Assembly: GCA_030267565.1 (NCBI GenBank)
Contig: BRXU01000043.1
Location: forward strand, 310,001-374,000
DNA: 64,000 nt
DNA from: Pleodorina starrii
Taxonomy: Eukaryota > Chlorophyta > Chlorophyceae > Chlamydomonadales > Volvocaceae
Direction of reading: 5' to 3'
Shown piece by piece: positions 1 to 10,621 of the stretch (position 1 is the first letter of the stretch; each line of letters opens with the position of its first letter). The translations under genes and the position numbers were made by a program. The notes below the pieces were generated by a model. The model did not search any database and was not told where the DNA came from. It worked only from the letters and a program-made list of their open reading frames with translations.

Positions 1-136
1 GGGGGCGGCAGGAGGCGGGCAACTGCCATGCGCAGCAGCAGGCAATCCATCCAGCAGCGGTACGGCAGCGCACGTACGGCGCTGTTGGGTGCGGCCGATA
101 ATGTGACAGGGGGTGTTGGCTTTCTTTACAAGGCAG

Positions 137-217
137 GTTCCCTTCACATACGTGCGGGCCGTATGTTCCCTTCACATACGTGCGGGCCGTATGTTCCCTT
201 CACAAACGTGCGGGCCG
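137..217. repeat. 28-bp tandem repeat with hairpin units
   Basis: Two full copies and one partial copy of a 28-bp unit lie head to tail (137-164, 165-192, 193-217). The first two contain ACATACG, a 7-base spacer and CGTATGT, so each can fold into a 7-bp perfect stem. The third copy has a changed base in the left arm (ACAAACG) and runs into a dispersed repeat instead of the right arm. Confidence 0.85.
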
Positions 218-297
218 GTTACATCGATCCGTCGAACACGAGTGATACCTGCTGAACTGACGTCGCGTGCCTTGGACTCGGTCGACGCAGTGCAGGC
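203..297 (+). repeat. Dispersed repeat, left copy
   Basis: About 95 bp that reappears in reverse complement at 8831-8926 with roughly 90% identity by eye. Both copies contain the core GGCCGGTTACATCGATCC and end near CGACGCAGTGCAGG. It directly abuts the 28-bp hairpin repeats. No coding potential is evident. It may be the end of a non-autonomous element; no terminal repeats or target duplication could be fixed. Confidence 0.75.
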
Positions 298-405
298 GTA
301 TGTGTATGGACGTGCGTATATTGTCGAGGCGCAGTCGCAAGCGTTGGCCACAGATTCATGAAAGGATTCGTGCGCTACATGATTACACACACACCGAGCA
401 ACGTC

Positions 406-460
406 GTTTCCTCCCACGTCCCCTTCACCCCGCCCACCACCCCATCCCCGCACTCCTCCG
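406..460 (+). repeat. Short dispersed repeat, left copy
   Basis: About 50 bp (CCACGTCCCCTTCACCCC followed by CACCACCCCATCCCCGCAC) that reappears in reverse complement at 3836-3890 with one or two mismatches in the core. It lies just downstream of the last visible exon of gene A. Its nature is unknown. Confidence 0.65.
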
Positions 461-482
461 TGCGACAGTCACGTCCACTTAC

Positions 483-2072
483 TTCCGATGCGCATGCCTC
501 CCTGGAGCAGCACCACCGCCGGCGGGCCCCCGGGCGGGGTGGGCAGCAGCAGGTCCACTCCAGGGAAGACGCTGGCGGGGGCAGCCCGCATGCCGGCAGT
601 CACCAGACCCACCATCGCCAGGGTGGCGCCGTTGGCCAGGCGGACCTGCGGGCAGGGCAGGGCAGGGCCGGACAGGATCGGAGGCGGGGCGGTGGCCGTT
701 GGGGAGGCGGTGGGAGAGGTTGGGGACCGCGAGGAGGGGCCGGGGACGGTATCCGGCGTTGCGGATGCAGGGGCCCGGCAGGGGACGTGGGGGCTGAGGC
801 GCGGGGCCGTTGTCGGGAGGCGGGGCGGAGGTGTTAGGCAGGAGGCTGGGGAGCGGGGAGGGGTCCACGAGGAGGGCCACCGCGGGCTGGCTCCGACCCT
901 GATGTGATTGCCGGCCGCTGATCGTAGCGGAAAACCCGAACAGCGCAGGCGAGGGGGCGCCTGGGCGTACCGGGCCCTCGGCAACTGGTTGTGAGCCAAC
1001 CTTAGCGGTATCGCGATCATGCGTGCATGCATGCAGGCCGTGCAGACGCACGCCAGGCTCCATCCCCATCCCCATCCCCAGGCCCTGCCCTCTGTTACTG
1101 CCCTTGCTTCCTCCGAGTGGCTGTTCCGAGTGTGGACACACGGTACGCAGTATGGTTTCTGCCTCCACGGCGGGGACCGGGAGGCGGGGGCCCAAACACT
1201 CGGCATTGCATCCTGGATAGGACACGCGCGCGCAAGCAAATCCATGCATGCGCATACAACCCCCCATTCCGGCAGCTTTGGATTGTTCCGAACGCTCCGA
1301 ACGGATCGTTCGGACCCACGCACCCACCCACCCAACCATCGCGGTCCACCCACACCTTTCCCCGCAGGTAGCTCAGCTCCAGCACCGGCCACAGCTCCGG
1401 TGGGCCGTAGGACTCCGCCGTACTGTCGATCCTACCGCTCGACGCCGCCGCCGGCCCCACCGCACCGCCACCGCCATCACCCGCCGCACCCGCACCCGCT
1501 GTGCCGGACACGGCTACGGCTACTGCGGCTATGGCTGCTGCCGCTGCTGCTGCTGGCCCCGTCAGCGTGAGGTTCCTCCGCACCTCCACGAGTGCCGGCA
1601 GCCCCACCCAGTCGGCCGCCTGCATCGTAATGTCCGCCGCGAGCACCACCAGCGACACAGCCGGAGAGGCGAAGGCCACGGCGAGCTGGCGGCCCGTGCG
1701 GACCACAACACTGCCGCCGCCGCTGTCGGCGCCGGTGCCGGGGCTACCGCTGCCGCTGCCGCCACCGACGGTGTTTGTGTCGCTGTCGGCGCTCGTGTCG
1801 CTGATGTTGATGCCGCCGCCGGCGCTGGCGCTGGGGCTGATAGTAATGCCACTGCCCTCGGGGGCGGTGGCGGCGGCGCTGCCGCTGGTGCTGTAGCCGT
1901 CATTTGAAAAAGGAAGGTTGGGAGGCAGGGGCGGAGCCTCGGCGTGACTGCCGCTGCCGCCGCCGCTGCTGACGTCGAACGGGGCCAAGGACGCTGTAGC
2001 CCCAGGCGGCAGGCAGGAGACATACAAGACCAGCAGCAATAACGCCTTGGCTGAAGGCCCCTGGAGATTCAT
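483..2072 (-). CDS. Gene A: secreted protein, repetitive extracellular domain (3' end incomplete)
   Basis: Two exons can be joined on the minus strand: 2072-1356 and 645-483. The donor after ...LSYLRGK is GTGTGG, the acceptor is CCCGCAG, and the phase is 0 on both sides, so the protein reads ...YLRGK then VRLANGATLAMVGL. The N-terminus is a typical signal peptide (MNLQGPSAKALLLLVLYVSC). A Gly/Ser/Ala-rich low-complexity linker follows, then alternating hydrophobic segments (SLVVLAADITMQ, VEVRRNLTLTG, WPVLELSYL, VRLANGATLAM) that resemble stacked beta-strands of the kind found outside the membrane in volvocine receptor-like proteins; this resemblance is from memory and is an inference. Exon 2 ends at a GTAAGT donor in phase 1, so more exons must lie left of 483 or outside the window. 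TATAAA overlaps the proposed ATG (TATAAATG), so the true start could be elsewhere. Confidence 0.6.
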
Positions 2073-2875
2073 TTATACCGCGGGGGGGCGGGGAACGGCG
2101 GCGCCGCTCCGCTACTGCTGCTGTGGGGCAACTGCAGCGCGGCGCCGCCCGGCAGCTGAATTGCTCGAGTCCACTGCCGCGCGCGGAGTTAGACCGCCAA
2201 CCAATGTAGTTGTGTGAAGGTCCCGCCGTTGAACGCCTTCACCGCCGCTGCTCAGCCGGCAGGAGCGTCTCGCATTCGATGATGTTGGGCGGCCGAAAGC
2301 ACACCGAGCACAGGCTAGTTCGGCACAGCGCTTTATCGAAATAACACGCTGTCATATGGAAACTATTCGGAGGAAGCTTCAGGTCGGCTGACCGGCAATT
2401 CAAAACTCAGGCAGACGGGCACCTCCTGGCAGTCATCACCAGCTGTGCGCATACGCAATTGCAGCTGAAGTTATCTCACATTGTCACACCAATCAAAATT
2501 TGCGCGTTTCCGCTGCAGAAAGCTGCGCCGAACAAGTGTTAGTAAGAGCTGCAGCTGGGATACGTCCGCTGGATACGTCTGTATACGAGGAGACGCTGAC
2601 CGACGTTTCCCATCGGCGCGGAGATTTAGACACAAGTTACAAAATAAAACTGTGACCGTGTGCAGGATAATTTTAGACAAGACAGGGTTTAGTAGTTCGA
2701 CCAGGAGCGATACTTTGTGTGAGATGGTTACTGCAGCCGAGAATGTGAGTCACACTTATGATCATAAGCCTCGTGCTCAAAGGGCTTCTTTGCAACAGGA
2801 CCAATTCCGGGTATGCAGTGGTCGGCTAAAGTAAAATCCTAAACTTTACGCTATCCCCGACCTCCTCTCATACGG
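2073..2875. other. Intergenic stretch upstream of gene A
   Basis: GC-rich up to about 2200, then lower GC. Short overlapping ORFs of 70-117 codons on both strands lack splice context or recognisable domains. It presumably holds the gene A promoter; no element beyond the TATAAATG at the start codon can be named. Confidence 0.4.
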
Positions 2876-3293
2876 TTGGCCTATCCGGTAGATAATAAAT
2901 GCACCACTAACAGCGCCGATCTCTTCACCGCCCGCACAGGTCAAAAGAATCACGGGCCCCACCACAAGGCGCCGTGCCCGCAGCTGGGCGGCGCGGCCAG
3001 CAGGGCTGCCGCGGACAGGCCCTCCCCTCGACGCCGGCGAGCCAGCCCTGCGCCTGGAGCCGCAGGGCCCCCTGTAGCTGCCACCACTTCACGCCCAAGC
3101 CCCTCTGCAGCCTGTCTCCCGGGATCAGTCCGGGTCCTTCCGCGCACCGCGCGGTTGCCGGGGTAGCTCCTGCAACCAGAGGCTGTTGCGGCAGCCGAAG
3201 AGGCAGCCTTCACAACCGCAGGCGCGGCTGCCGACACCTATATCGCAGCGGTGGTAGCAGCGGTGGTGCCGCGGCGGGGTTATTCAAGGAAAC

Positions 3294-3393
3294 ACAGCAG
3301 CAGCAGGAGCAGCAGCAGCAGGAGCAGGAGCAGCAGCAGAGCAGAACGAGCTGCTGGCGGGCCGAGTAGTGGTAGTAGCAGCAGCAGCAGCAC
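3294..3393. repeat. Imperfect (CAG)n microsatellite
   Basis: Two CAG-rich blocks, 3294-3353 and 3376-3393, interrupted by GAG triplets. In one plus frame they would give a Ser/Arg-rich run and in another a Gln/Glu-rich run. With no gene model this is best called a simple repeat. Confidence 0.8.
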
Positions 3394-3835
3394 GCCTCAG
3401 GGATCCAATAGAGCCGGCGTCAGCGCGGCTTCGCTGCCTCACCTTACCTCACCGCCGCCCCAGCCGCAGCCCTCACCGCCACCGCAGTCGCCGCTGGGCC
3501 GCAGGACGGCGCTGCCCATGCCGCCACATCCCGCGTCACCGCCCAATGGCCCTCACACGGCGTAGGGACGAGCCTCTGTGATGCTCGTATGGTCCCAGCA
3601 GCGAGATTTGGCGGCGGCGGCGGCAACCCGGGGAGGGCAGAGGGGGCAACCCGGGGCAGGGCTGCAGGTGGAGGGCGGAGGGGGCCTCCTACGCAGCGGC
3701 GGCAGCAGCACACGCGGGGGCAGCATCCTCCACCGCGTCATGCAGCTGTCGACATCGACATGACGCCGTCGGGGGCGGCCGTCACCGCCGTCACAGTCAC
3801 CGCCGCTGGCGCCGCTCAACAGCAGCCCAGCCAGC

Positions 3836-3890
3836 CAGTGCGGGGATGGGGTGGTGCGCGGGGTGAAGGGGACGTGACGCTCGGAGGCGA
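3836..3890 (-). repeat. Short dispersed repeat, inverted copy
   Basis: Reverse-complement copy of the repeat at 406-460. The two copies flank gene A and the following GC-rich stretch in opposite orientations. Confidence 0.65.
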
Positions 3891-3900
3891 ACATCTTAGA

Positions 3901-5433
3901 TATGTGGAAGTGGGGTCACCGACCCATCTTGGCTGTCCCCTCGTGTCCATTGGTTTGCGCGTACAGGAGCGAGAGTGAGCGAGGAATGTTACCCGGATGT
4001 TAGCACGCATGAGGCCTTTTGTAAAAGAAAGATAGCATGTAAGGATAGGTTAACGTCTTATACAGCGATTTCGAGCCACTTGGCGGGAAGGCAAAATCGC
4101 TAGTTTGCACGGCCGTTCAACCGTACAGCAATGCCGGGCTCACAACGCACAGCTGAGAGTGATGTGATGGGGGCGCATGCCTCACCTAAAATGCCCCGCG
4201 GGTTGTCGATATCCCGATCTCAGACTTCACGGCGGGGGAGCAAGTTTGTGGCCACGGATCATTGCCGCAGGAGGAAAGCTTACAGGTTGCGACACATCCC
4301 ACGGGATGCCCAAGCATTCCCTATTAATGAGCTCTAAGGCAGTTCTGGCTCAGTGGTGGAGGGATAACAATCCCCGCGTTTCGAGCGGTGCTGGGCGAGC
4401 TCGCTGGCCTGGCGGTAGAGGCAGGCACGGAGGACAACACGATGTTACTCTACTGATCGCCCGGGCGCGGGCGGTTAGCTTACAGGCACACGGCACACAC
4501 ATGATGCTGTAGTAGCGAGCATCGATCTCACGTATGTCGTATGGCGGGTAAGGCAGGTATTGCTTGGAGTGTGCTTCGTATCGAGTGGATGGAGGCAACC
4601 TTTTTGAAGATCGCCCCTGAATCTGATAACCAACCTACGTCCCTGGAGCAGGCAGAGAATTGACGGTTTTTACATGCTATCTATCTGGCCAGCCACCGTC
4701 CAAAACATCGATCAGCAGGCGAAGGCACGCTACACGAAGGCTCTGTTACCACCGCATTGTCTTGTCTCGTCGATTTTGACAGCTCCTCGATCCGCCCACC
4801 CAAGGTGAATACCAAATCCCCCGCATCGAGGACATAACTGGTCAGTTCTCATCAGTACGACTCATCTGCACAAAGTAATCCATGCACGACTCATCGTGCA
4901 CGGTATCAGGATTCCTTATCCGCCCGTGCACGCCAGTGCGTGTGTGCACCCGCTGCTCTGATCGATCGCTACGAACCGCCACTTTATCGTATCACGAATG
5001 GTTCACGGCCACTTCTTCTCGTATCACGTGTGGGTCCATCGCATCAAGGCCTGAAGCCCACTCCCGCCGCTACCCTGGCAGCAGCTTATGATGTGACAAA
5101 GGCAATGTGCACATGTGCCTGTGTCGTGAGCCGTGAGTCGTGAACACCATCAACCGCCAGCATCTGCTGATGAATGCCTTGACCATCACGATCTACGCAA
5201 GTGGCAGGGTATGTGCCATGCCGTCACTGGCTCTGACACCTGCGTGACCCTGCTGCTGCTGCCCTCCCATCCTGCCATTCGACCAAGGCATCAGCGCACC
5301 TCATCACTGTACCGCGCAAGCCGAAGTCGGCTTGTCGTTCATCGTTTGGTCGCTCATTATTGCAGTATTGCTACTGGATCGGTTCCGGCAATAGGCAAGC
5401 AAGCAATCTGCGCAATCTGGCATGCATGCTCGC
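3901..5433. other. Intergenic, no gene seen
   Basis: Mixed composition with only short scattered ORFs (82-147 codons at most) and no domain or in-phase exon pairing. It lies downstream of gene B, whose stop codon is at 5434-5436, so its right part probably includes the gene B 3' UTR. Confidence 0.5.
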
Positions 5434-7910
5434 TTACGGGGCCCTGTCGTAGCAGAGTGCGTACTGACCCTCGGTGCAGGACCGCGCGAGCGGAGTGCCG
5501 TTACCGGCGGGATCGACGTAGGCGCAGAAGCCTCCAAGCGTCCGGCCGAACACCCAACAACCAGTGCCGCTGTTAACGCACAGAGCGTCAATGGCATCTG
5601 CGGGGAAACAGGGGGAGAGCGTGATGTGGAGGTGGAGGAAGGGTAGAGGAAGGGTAGAGGAAGGGTAGAGGAAGGGTAGAGGAAGGGTATAGGAAGGTAC
5701 AGCTGTACCTTGCAGGCTAGCGCGGGCAAACGCATGCAGGGACGGGGACTGCTATGGCATACTTCGTTGTGCTTGGCCCTGCTGCTGTTGTGCTCTGTGT
5801 GCTGAGCCACTACACGGGGCTAGACAGATCGAGCCCTCTCTTCCCCACCAGCCACTACTGTGCGTACCTGCGTGCGCCCTGCTAGTGTACGGCACCAGGG
5901 CATATCCCTGGCCGCGGCAAAAGCCGGCCGCCTGGCTGTAGGTGTATTTCTGGTTGGAGAAGATATAAACGTACTTGTCTGATTTGATCTTCTTGACTGC
6001 GGGCGGGGTGGAAACGGCGGCGGAGACTACGATTTCAAAGGGAGCCGGCCGGGTATTAGGGTGCATACATGTCGGTATTTGCCAGCAGGTTGCTGCCAGC
6101 CCGAATCAGGCAATGAACATATTACAACCGACCAGCCACCGCAGAACCCAGCAGGTACCGACAACCTGCTATCTATGAAAACTCACTGAGCGGCGGTGGA
6201 GGAGGTCGCCGGACTGGAGACGGTGGCGGGGGGCTCCTCCGCACCTGATATGGGCATTATTTTATCGGGTAGGGACGGGTGTGTGTGTGACGATGCTATC
6301 GTTATGAACCTTTTCTGCTGTCTCACCAGGGCACCAAGCCCTGGGTGGTAGCCGGAGTGCCTACAAAGCGTTGACTGTTAGAGCGGAAACATCAGCAGCA
6401 AACCTCTCCAAGTATATATGCGCTTCCCGCCAAGATTCTCTCACCTGAGGTGGTGGCGATCGCCGCCGCGGGGGAGGGCGGCTTAGAGGGGGCAGCGATG
6501 GTGGAGCGGGTGACGGCGGCGAGCGCCTTGGCGTCCGAGGGGATGGTGGAAGGGGGCGGGGCGGCCGAGGAGAGGGCGACCGGGGCCGCGGCGACGGCGG
6601 GCGCGGCGACAGGGGGCGAGGCGACGGGGGGCGAGGCGACGGCGGGCGGGGCGACAGGGGGCGAGGCGACGGGGGACGAGGCGACGGCGGGCGGGGCAAC
6701 GGCGGGCGGGCTGTTGGCGGGCGAGGCGACGGGGGGCGAGGCGACGGCGGGCGGGGCGACGGCGGGCGGGGCGACGGGGGCCGAGGCGGTCGAGGAGCAG
6801 GGGAAGGAGGCCGGGGTGATGGGGGCCGCGGCGATGGGGGCCGAGGCGGCTTTGGAGACGGCGGGCTGGGCGGCTGCGGTGAGGGAGGGGGCGGCGGTGA
6901 TGGTGTAGGCGGCGACGGTGGAAGGGGAGGCGATGGCGGCGCGGGCGGTGGTGGGAATGTGGTGAGGGAGGGGAGGGCGGCGGCGGGGGTGGAGATGGTG
7001 GCTGTGGTGGGGGCGGTGAAGGTGGGGAAGGCGATGGCGGAGATGGGGAAGGTGGGGAAGGCGACGGCGGAGATGGGGAAGGTGGGGAAGGCGATGGCGG
7101 AGATGGGGAAGGTGGGGAGGGCGACGGCGGAGATGGGGAAGGTGGGGAAGGCGACGGCGGAGATGGGGAGGGTGGGGGAGGCGATGGCGGAGATGGGGAA
7201 GGTGGGGAAGGCGACGGCGGGGATGGGGAAGGTGGGGGAGGCAACGGCGGGGATGGGGAAGGTGGGGAAGGCGACGGCGGGGATGGGGAAGGTGGGGAAG
7301 GCGACGGAGGCGACGGCGGGGATGGGGAAGGTGGGGAAGGCGACGGAGGCGACGGCGGGGATGGGGAAGGTGGGGGAGGCGACGGCGGCGCGGGTGAAGG
7401 CGGCAGCGGGGCGGCGCCTGGGTACACGGGGGCAAGGGACGGGGGCGATGATTTGAGGGCCCGGGTATATATGGATGTCGGGCTGCGCTGAGGATTTGTA
7501 TTCTGGCCGCTGGAATGAACACCTCTCCGGGTTTATATAGGTACCAGTGTCTGTTGGGGAGCTTGTTTGTTGCAGGAACGTTACAGCAGGCAAGCCTCTA
7601 CAAGTGGTGTGGAATGAGTGGCCATCACCCCTGCTGGCCCGAGGCCAGTCCGCAATGAGGGCTTCCAGCCAGTCACAATCCTTTACCGAACCAACCCTTA
7701 TCACTATTTACTGAACGCCATGTGGCAGCGGGCTGGGAAAGGAAAGAATAGTTGGGAAAGAGGGTTGGCCTCGATCTCTGACTATGTGTAACACCAACCG
7801 AACCGATCGAGCAGCTCACCGGCGGGTGCCAGAAGCAGCAGCATTACGGTTGACGCCAGCAGCAGGGCCGTGGCAGCACGGGTTGCCGTGATTCTACTGG
7901 GGCGTGCCAT
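5434..7910 (-). CDS. Gene B: secreted SPPSP-rich protein with C-terminal C-type-lectin-like domain
   Basis: Five minus-strand exons join in phase: 7910-7820, 7417-6445, 6244-6187, 5996-5868 and 5597-5434. Donors are GTGAGC, GTGAGA, GTGAGT and GTACGC; all acceptors end in CAG. Exon 1 is a complete signal peptide ([20 protein letters not shown]...). Exon 2 encodes a Pro/Ser stalk, first [10 protein letters not shown] repeats and then [10 protein letters not shown]. Exon 3 adds [19 protein letters not shown]. Exons 4 and 5 form a C-type-lectin-like fold: [19 protein letters not shown] opens it, GCWVFG is the central tryptophan motif, and the protein ends [19 protein letters not shown] with paired cysteines. 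Volvocine algae have lectins and scavenger-receptor-like proteins on such stalks, so a cell-wall or extracellular-matrix role is likely. The exon 2 reading frame shifts by one base near 6955-6962, consistent with a 1-nt deletion; summed exon length (1415) is one short of a multiple of three. Repair would give about 471 residues. Confidence 0.75.
5636..5697. repeat. 12-bp tandem repeat in gene B intron 4
   Basis: About five copies of GGAAGGGTAGAG on the plus strand; the last ones are degenerate. They lie in the 270-bp intron between the two lectin exons, close to the acceptor, so on the coding strand they form a CT-rich tract that could serve as polypyrimidine sequence. Confidence 0.85.
7020..7385 (-). 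repeat. 30-bp coding minisatellite (SPPSP stalk)
   Basis: About twelve copies of a 30-bp unit (plus-strand core GGCGGAGATGGGGAAGGTGG) in exon 2 of gene B. Because 30 is a multiple of three, every frame is periodic; only the minus frame giving [10 protein letters not shown] matches known hydroxyproline-rich glycoprotein stalks and joins the signal-peptide exon in phase. The two right-most periods are 36 bp, so unit number and length are variable. Confidence 0.85.
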
Positions 7911-8830
7911 CTATCACAGCCCCACGCGTAGAACCCGCCTTACGTCAATTGTTGCAGTCACCGCCACGACCCGTCGCTCGTGAGCCCTTGAACTTGGTTC
8001 GGTATGTATCACTAGATAGGGTGCTGGGAGCCTGGGACGCTAGATGCCTGCCCAGGACACTTGTCCTTGCTGCCAAGCAACCAGTTGGGAAATCTATACC
8101 GAAGGCGCCATCGTCTACTTGTTTTATGAGAGACACTTCTTAGGCGGTTTGTGACTATGATGGGTTGCACGACGTCTTCCGCGCTTGTCGCAGGGCGCCC
8201 ACGTCTCGGGGCGATCCACTACGACCGACGGCGGCCGTCACAGATGTGACAGTTAGGCCTCGACAGGCGAGCAGGTGTTAGCGGATGGATTGCGGGCCGC
8301 CAACTCAACTTTCGTTCAGCTTAAAACATACGTAAGAAGTTATGCCCTTGAAGATGATGTGGGGACCGTCAACCGATGCGGTGTCGTCGGAGCCAGAAGA
8401 AGCGAAGATCGTGTGCCGGCGGAATTGTCGCATTATTCGTTTCATCATCTTGGCTGGAAGACGGGGGCCCCAAACATCCGTCTTAGATGAGTGTGCAGGG
8501 GGCCCAGCAGGCATCTTAGATGCAAAATAACAGCCCTCCAAAGCTATCGAAAACGGTAAATGTTCCAGCTTTAGGACCAGACCCCTGACCCCCGTACGCT
8601 CATCTTGTTACCCTCCTTTTGACATGTGTAGAACACCGCTGACGTTGGGGTATGGCAACAACTTTGTACTCAATTATGATAGATAGACAGACATGGCTTC
8701 GCGCTCCCGTTGATGAATGTCGACCATCCGCGACCTTTGTTCATGCCGCTGCTCCGCTATGCATCCCACCCCATCGTACGGCTAACCGCACCGACGACTC
8801 GGCATGCACCCGGATTTTTCGCAAATCGCA
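7911..8830. other. Upstream flank of gene B, no further gene seen
   Basis: Should contain the gene B promoter. Short ORFs only (at most 79 codons). A partial direct repeat of CATC(C)GTCTTAGATG / GCATCTTAGATGC occurs near 8475-8525. No TATA box at a convincing distance from the start at 7910 was recognised. Confidence 0.4.
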
Positions 8831-8926
8831 CGGCCTGCACTGCGTCGACTGAGTCCAAGGCACGCACGCGACGTCAGCCTAGCACGTATCACTCGTGCTC
8901 GACGGATCGATGTAACCGGCCCGTAC
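8831..8926 (-). repeat. Dispersed repeat, inverted copy
   Basis: Reverse-complement copy of 203-297. It has several substitutions and a short insertion (GCGTGCGTGCC against GCGTGCC), so the two copies are not recent duplicates. Confidence 0.75.
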
Positions 8927-10621
8927 GTATGTCAAAGGTACCCGCCCCTTTTCCTGGCTTCGAGGAAGCCGATACCCCTTGCCGGGGAGGGCCCCGATGG
9001 ATACCCTACATACAGACTTCCGGCGACAACCCAAATTTTAGGCTAACCCTTTGAAAGACTCTGGTGTGAGCAGCCCCATATTTCAGCTTCCCCATATTTC
9101 AGCTTTCAGGCTTCGGGTGTTACGGTGGCCCGGCGCCAAAAGCTTGGCGGCGGTGAGAACCGGTCACAGCTCCTGTCGCGCGTCCCCAGCCGCCAGCTTT
9201 GCCGTAGATGCCCTCTCTCCGTTTGCCAACGTCGCCTCCATCCACCGCTGCGGTCATATTAAATACCTCTAGCTCAGTCATTAGAGACGCGTGTACATTG
9301 GCGTGCAATGCTGCCACACGCTCGCACGCCCCTACCTCATGCCCGGATACGGCACAGCTGATCGCCGAGAGACGTGTAGGGCCCGACACGAGGGGTAAGG
9401 GGATAACCAGCGCAAACGCAATTGTGCTAGCTGGATAAGCGGTGCAATGCGGCTAAAGAGGTAACTGGGCTCAGTTTGCTGATGAGCAGGATACAGGAAC
9501 CTGCCGGAACATCCCGAGCGCCGATGTGGGCAGCCGCCGCTGCATCACGTTTAGACAATAAGTCAACCAGCTCACAGAGAAAAATCTTATTTGTGTTGCA
9601 TGTGAGGAAAGCACATCGGTTCACCAAAGGTTGTGACGCGCCGGCGGGCATTGCCTCTTTAGGAAACATCGGGATTTAGGTACGTACGGAGTTCGGCTTA
9701 TGGTGGTCTTCTCTTGTCATACCAATGCGCAATTTTGGGCGCCTTGTATTTCAAGTTATGTCGCTCGACAGAAGGCAACGTCGTCCGTGTCAGTGCACGT
9801 TGATGTTATGGCCCAACCAGGGCTCAACACCGCATGGCAGGCAGCTATTGCAACCTAAGGAATACGAGTGATTCCTACTTAAATGTATGCCAAAATAGCT
9901 CCGGCTCGGGCAGACTGCAAAGGAGGCCCGGCGGCTAGCCCCAACGGCCATCGCAGTTCCTCGCGCGGCTGCGTGAACCTGCGCCTCGCGGCACAAGACA
10001 CCTATGAATACCATGCACTCAGGTAAATCTGTGCCGCGCTGGATCCTGCTGGGGCTTTGGAGAGCTCGCCTCCAGAACGAACGTATGTACCGGTACGGAG
10101 TCTCCCTGAAGATTACCAGCGCACCATACGACATTGACAGCGCGGTTATGACATCATAATACTGCCACCAGAAACCCTTTGTGCATCCCACTGCCACGAA
10201 TCTTTGCCGCTGCTCCGCCCTTACTTCGTCCGCACCGTCGCACCCCAGGTCCAACCGTCTCGTACTTTAATATCGTTCCAGCAGTTCCCAGCAAGGCACG
10301 GCACCGAACTCCGCTGGAAACAGCAACAGTGCTCGGCACCGCCAAAACGGCCGCCTTTACCTTTACCTGGGGTAGAAGGTCCCCATTCTACCCCACGTCT
10401 GGGCCCCACGCCTTCACCCGACACGCCCCCTCTTCAACCCGCCATCTCTGCCAACCCTTGCGGCGGCACGGCCGCGCACGCCGGGACTGCACACAGCCAC
10501 CCAGCCCGCACGAGTCGCGCGTTGTGCACTTTACTGGATCTCCCTGCCAATGTCAATGTCAATGTCAATGTCCTTTCCAAAAGCCCGCGGCACGGCACGC
10601 GCACTCCCGGCATTGCCACAG
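8927..10621. other. Intergenic or 5' part of the channel gene, unresolved
   Basis: The channel gene must have upstream exons or a start in this stretch, because the first recognised exon begins in mid-codon after a CCACAG acceptor. A frame runs open on the plus strand from 10179 into that exon, but its translation before 10622 is low complexity and includes an intronic (TGTCAA)n tract at about 10549-10574. A 154-codon minus ORF (9790-10254) shows no domain. No N-terminal exon can be chosen with confidence. Confidence 0.4.

Larger units (their letters stand above)
2876..3900. other. GC-rich stretch with open frames on both strands, no assignable gene
   Basis: High GC leaves long frames open on both strands (plus 2876-3166 and 2974-3369; minus 2950-3237 and 3553-3894). 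None shows a domain, and composition is Ala/Pro/Arg low complexity. The region could contain exons of an unrecognised gene, but no set of exons joins in phase convincingly. It ends in the reverse copy of the short repeat found at 406-460. Confidence 0.35.

Noticed and set aside
6450..7456. Plus-strand ORFs rich in GEATGGEAT or MGKVGKAT repeats
   Set aside because: Shadows of the minus-strand SPPSP minisatellite; only the minus strand joins a signal peptide and a lectin domain in phase.
9790..10254. 154-codon minus ORF upstream of the channel gene
   Set aside because: No domain, no splice partner, and overlaps the likely promoter or 5' part of the channel gene on the other strand.
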